In this document: positions 5,898-8,522 of the stretch, one piece after another | How positions within the stretch are numbered: position 1 is the stretch's first letter | Layout: each line of letters begins with the position of its first letter | Assembly: GCA_900550505.1 (NCBI GenBank) | Contig: URSI01000040.1 | Location: 1 to 8,522 of the forward strand | DNA from: an uncultured Eubacteriales bacterium | Lineage (GTDB): Bacteria; Bacillota; Clostridia; Oscillospirales; CAG-382 | Direction: 5' to 3' | Length of the DNA: 8,522 bases | Translations under genes and position numbers: made by a program | Notes under the pieces: model-generated | Database searches by the model: none | Told to the model about the DNA's origin: nothing | Seen by the model: only the letters and a program-made list of their open reading frames with translations

Positions 5898-7100
5898 TCA
5901 GCGTTCGAGCAGCAGCTCAAGCAGCTCGCTCCCCTTCGGCAGATACACGCCCTTCCCGGCTTCTTTTTCGGTATATCTCAAAGCTTGAGACTTTTGATCC
6001 TTTGAAGTGTCATAGATCACAAACGGGATCGGCTCGTGCGAATGCGTGCGAAGCTCTATCGGTGTCGGATGATCGCAACACAGCATTATCCGGCAGTCAT
6101 AGCCTTTCCTTTTTATCTCCCCAAGCAGCAGCCCCAGCATAGCGTCTATGCTTTCGATAGCCTTTGTCTTGTTTTCCGCCTCGCCGCGATGACCGCATTC
6201 GTCCGGTGCCTCCACATGGATGTAAACGAAGTCGTGATCTTCAAGTGCAGCGGCGCCGGCAAGCGCCTTGCCCATGTAATTTGTATTTGCCGTACCGTCG
6301 GCGCCTTCTACCTTTATCGTATCCAGCCCAGCGGCAACGGCTATGCCTTTTATGAGATCAACGGCCGCTACAACAGCACCCGTCAGTCCTGTTTTCTCAC
6401 CGAACAGCGGCAGAGCCGGCTTTACCCCGGGCGACCAAAGCCATATGGAATTCGCGGGGTTTTTCCCTTCGGACTTCCGGCGAAGGTTGAGCGGGTGCGA
6501 CTTCAGCAGCTCATAGCTACGCTCAGTCAGCTCTCTGAAAACGGGAGACGCCGGCAGATACTCGCCTATCTCTCTTCCGATTATATCGTGCGGACGGGTA
6601 AAATCGCAAAGCTGAGGACAGTTATTCCAGACAAGGCAGTGACGATAACTCATGCCGCAGTGAAACCGGCGTACGTTATCGATCCCCATCGCCTTGTCGA
6701 CCGCTGCGATCAGCTGCCGCGCGGTTTCCGTATCCAGTTCTCCCGCCGAATGATCGAGCATCCTCTGCCTCTCATACGGAACCCCTTCGTCTTCGGACAA
6801 TGTAACAAGGTTACAGCGTATAGCCGTGTCATCGTCCTTCAGTTCCACCCCCATACTGAGAGCCTCGAGCGGCGAGCGTCCCTTCGAATAAACCTCAGGG
6901 TCGTATCCCAGGAGCGCAAGATTTGCGGTATCGCTCTCCGGCACCATGGAAGGCGGCGTCGGCAAAGCCGTACCGCAGATGCCGCGGCGTGCTATATAGT
7001 CCATATTCGGTTTTACGGCGGCCTCCAGCGGAGTCCGGTTTCCCAGCTCCGGCACCGGTCTGTCGCCCATACCGTCACCTACAAGTACGAGATATTTCAA
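5898..7100 (-). CDS. apgM: Cofactor-independent phosphoglycerate mutase, archaeal type (ApgM)
   Basis: A 400-residue member of the alkaline-phosphatase superfamily, of the aPGAM type that interconverts 3- and 2-phosphoglycerate. The start reads VLVGDGMGDRP (5-15), with Asp9 as a metal ligand. The nucleophile loop is PESDTANLALLGYDP (54-68), with Ser56 the likely phosphoserine. Metal-binding residues follow in HVEAPDECGHRGE (295-307) and CCDHPTP (341-347), and the late histidine lies in THSHEPIPF (352-360). A related subfamily has been proposed to be a homoserine kinase replacement, and nothing nearby decides between the two; no threonine biosynthesis gene is visible. The start codon is TTG at 7100, inside a TTGA overlap with the rsmI stop, with GAGGA upstream. 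No other start would keep the conserved first strand intact. Confidence 0.9.
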   Translation of the reverse strand: MKYLVLVGDGMGDRPVPELGNRTPLEAAVKPNMDYIARRGICGTALPTPPSMVPESDTANLALLGYDPEVYSKGRSPLEALSMGVELKDDDTAIRCNLVTLSEDEGVPYERQRMLDHSAGELDTETARQLIAAVDKAMGIDNVRRFHCGMSYRHCLVWNNCPQLCDFTRPHDIIGREIGEYLPASPVFRELTERSYELLKSHPLNLRRKSEGKNPANSIWLWSPGVKPALPLFGEKTGLTGAVVAAVDLIKGIAVAAGLDTIKVEGADGTANTNYMGKALAGAAALEDHDFVYIHVEAPDECGHRGEAENKTKAIESIDAMLGLLLGEIKRKGYDCRIMLCCDHPTPIELRTHSHEPIPFVIYDTSKDQKSQALRYTEKEAGKGVYLPKGSELLELLLER

Positions 7101-7951
7101 GATATTTCCTCGGTTTCTGTTTGTTTTTTTCCGTTTATTTCACGATAAACCGCGCTTTTCGGCATCCTCCGTTCAGCGGCGACGAGCTTCATCGCCTCCA
7201 TACCGGTCTTGCCCTGCGCGACATACCAAGCCACGTGCTCCTGTATGCTCATCTCGCTCCAAAAGCCCTCGGCATCCGGATCGGCACCGGCAACCACGAG
7301 CACGAATTCACCTTTTTCTGTTACTCCGATATCGGTCAGCCGTGCCAGCGTGGTGCTCAGCGTCTGCTCATTGAGCTTTGTCAGTTCACGGCAAACCGCG
7401 ACCCGGCGGTCACCGAAATTCTCAAGCAGCTCACCTACGACCCGCGAATATTCGTGCACAGAAACATAGAAAACTATCGGACGTGTCTCCTGCGCAAGCA
7501 CCGTCAGGCGCTCCCTGCGCGATGCGTTATCCTTTTCCAGAAAGCCCTCAAACACGAACCTTCTGCAGTCTATGCCCGACACGCTTACCGCCGCTGCGGC
7601 AGCGCACGGTCCCGGCACTGCTACCACCTCTATGCCGCTTTCGTGAGCTGCTGCCACAAGCTCCATACCCGGATCGCTCACACAGGGAGTGCCGGCATCC
7701 GTAACGACAGCAGCGCTCTCTCCCGACATGAGCCTTGCTATGACGTCCTCGCCTCTTTGCAGCTTATTGTGCTCATGATAACTTAAAAGCGGCTTCTTCT
7801 GCCCGCATACCGACAACAGACGCCCCGTAACGCGCGTATCCTCGCAAAGCACAAAATCAGCCTCCGCCAATACTCTCAGCGCACGCGGCGAGAGATCCTC
7901 CATATTACCTATCGGCGTCGCTACAACGTACAGCTTCCCTTTTTCCGCCAT
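7097..7951 (-). CDS. rsmI: 16S rRNA (cytidine(1402)-2'-O)-methyltransferase RsmI
   Basis: A 284-residue tetrapyrrole-methylase-fold enzyme that 2'-O-methylates C1402 in the 16S rRNA decoding centre. Motifs appear in the family order: VVATPIGNMEDLSPRAL (9-25), CEDTR (36-40), SYHEHN (57-62), VVTDAGTPCVSDPG (82-95), VPGPCAA (112-118), FEGFL (134-138) and RELTKLNE (188-195). The C-terminal segment (about 235-272), with MPKSAVYREI, is the small helical domain usual in RsmI. The ATG at 7951 has AAGGA about 6 bases upstream, provided by the end of the preceding gene, whose stop is only one base away. At its 3' end it shares four bases with apgM. Length and motifs are complete. Confidence 0.95.
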   Translation of the reverse strand: MAEKGKLYVVATPIGNMEDLSPRALRVLAEADFVLCEDTRVTGRLLSVCGQKKPLLSYHEHNKLQRGEDVIARLMSGESAAVVTDAGTPCVSDPGMELVAAAHESGIEVVAVPGPCAAAAAVSVSGIDCRRFVFEGFLEKDNASRRERLTVLAQETRPIVFYVSVHEYSRVVGELLENFGDRRVAVCRELTKLNEQTLSTTLARLTDIGVTEKGEFVLVVAGADPDAEGFWSEMSIQEHVAWYVAQGKTGMEAMKLVAAERRMPKSAVYREINGKKQTETEEIS

Positions 7952-7952
7952 A

Positions 7953-8522
7953 TCAGTCCTTTATTCCATGCTTGATCCTGCGGAGTTTTATATACACGCG
8001 CGGCAGATGATCCACCAGAAAATCCTTCAGCTTATTTCTCAGATACTTATATATGTCATGCAGCCACACATAAAACTTGTGCGGAACGAAACGTGACGTG
8101 ACACGAAAATCCAACCAGCGCTCATAGATCCTGCCGAGAGGAGCCGGCATGGCAAACGCCCAGCGATAACGCTTGACAAAATGCATGAAATACGCCTCTA
8201 TGAACAGCACCTCATGCTCCGGAAACTGCGGCTGCACCAAAGGCACCCGGCAGTCCGGAGAGATGACATCGGGCAGAAAGCCCGCCTCCTTTGCCGTTTC
8301 GTAAAGCTGCGTGCCCGGATAAGGATAAAAAATATTCGGAATAGTCCTGTCGCTCTTTATGCGCGCGTTCAGCTTGATGGTTTTGAGCGCCTTGTGTATG
8401 TCTTCGTGCGGCAATCCTATAATGTTATACGTCAGCTGCGGTATATTGTACTTGTGGAACCACTTGCTGCAATTTATGATCATTTCATCTGTCATATAAC
8501 GCTTGAGATATTTGAACCGCAT
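7953..8522 (-). CDS. Radical SAM protein, C-terminal part (5' end beyond window)
   Basis: The 189 visible residues are the C-terminal part of a radical SAM enzyme, probably of the B12-binding-domain class. Evidence is YNIIGLPHED (32-41), the G-x-P-x-E type strand motif late in the radical SAM barrel, followed by NIFYPYPGTQLYE (63-75) and EAGFL (79-83), a signature common in B12-radical SAM proteins. The CxxxCxxC cluster motif and any cobalamin domain would lie upstream, outside the window. The apparent Met at the edge (MRFKYLKRYM) aligns with an internal segment (usually ...LKRxMT/S) and is very unlikely to be the true start. The tail (about 105-189) is rich in aromatic and basic residues and has no motif I recognise. 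The stop lies one base from rsmI, suggesting the same operon. The substrate is unknown. Confidence 0.75.
   Translation of the reverse strand: MRFKYLKRYMTDEMIINCSKWFHKYNIPQLTYNIIGLPHEDIHKALKTIKLNARIKSDRTIPNIFYPYPGTQLYETAKEAGFLPDVISPDCRVPLVQPQFPEHEVLFIEAYFMHFVKRYRWAFAMPAPLGRIYERWLDFRVTSRFVPHKFYVWLHDIYKYLRNKLKDFLVDHLPRVYIKLRRIKHGIKD

Noticed and set aside
6036..7148. Long plus-strand open frame of 370 codons opposite apgM
   Set aside because: The opposite strand carries a complete, motif-perfect enzyme; the plus-strand product has no recognisable domain and arises from the codon pattern of apgM.

Overview
The window looks like chromosomal housekeeping DNA from an uncultured or gut-type member of the Clostridia (Bacillota). 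This is inferred from the mix of gene families (RqcH/NFACT, TrmK, RsmI, archaeal-type phosphoglycerate mutase, a short thioredoxin-reductase-like flavoprotein), from strong AGGAGG-like ribosome binding sites, from TTG and GTG starts, and from a perfect sigma-A promoter. Base composition is roughly balanced. I see no phage, transposase, integrase, toxin-antitoxin or CRISPR signal. Every supported gene lies on the minus strand, so the window is transcribed from right to left.

Right to centre (8522 down to 1240) is one tightly packed gene run: the 3' part of a radical SAM protein, rsmI, an archaeal-type phosphoglycerate mutase, a thioredoxin-reductase-like flavoprotein, trmK, rqcH, a HAD phosphatase, and a membrane DUF218 (YdcF/SanA-like) protein. 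Stops and starts overlap or lie within 1-3 bases at every junction except one 39-base gap (5859-5897), so a single operon with translational coupling is likely. Three of the genes serve the translation machinery: RsmI (16S rRNA C1402), TrmK (tRNA A22) and RqcH (rescue of stalled 50S subunits).

The left part holds a tRNA-Thr(CGT) gene with a consensus promoter and its own terminator. Next comes tcdA (ThiF/E1-like tRNA t6A dehydratase) with a terminator. The last 221 bases have no gene and carry short direct repeats and a chain of stem-loops. The tRNA-Thr is in principle a substrate for the TcdA enzyme encoded just downstream. Its acceptor stem carries one A-C mismatch.

I do not see a clear, undescribed multi-gene system here. 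The points most worth a second look are the hairpin-rich repeat at the left edge, the flavoprotein that keeps the CxxC site but seems to lack the usual NADPH site, the tRNA-Thr/tcdA pairing with the tRNA mismatch, and the truncated radical SAM gene at the right edge.
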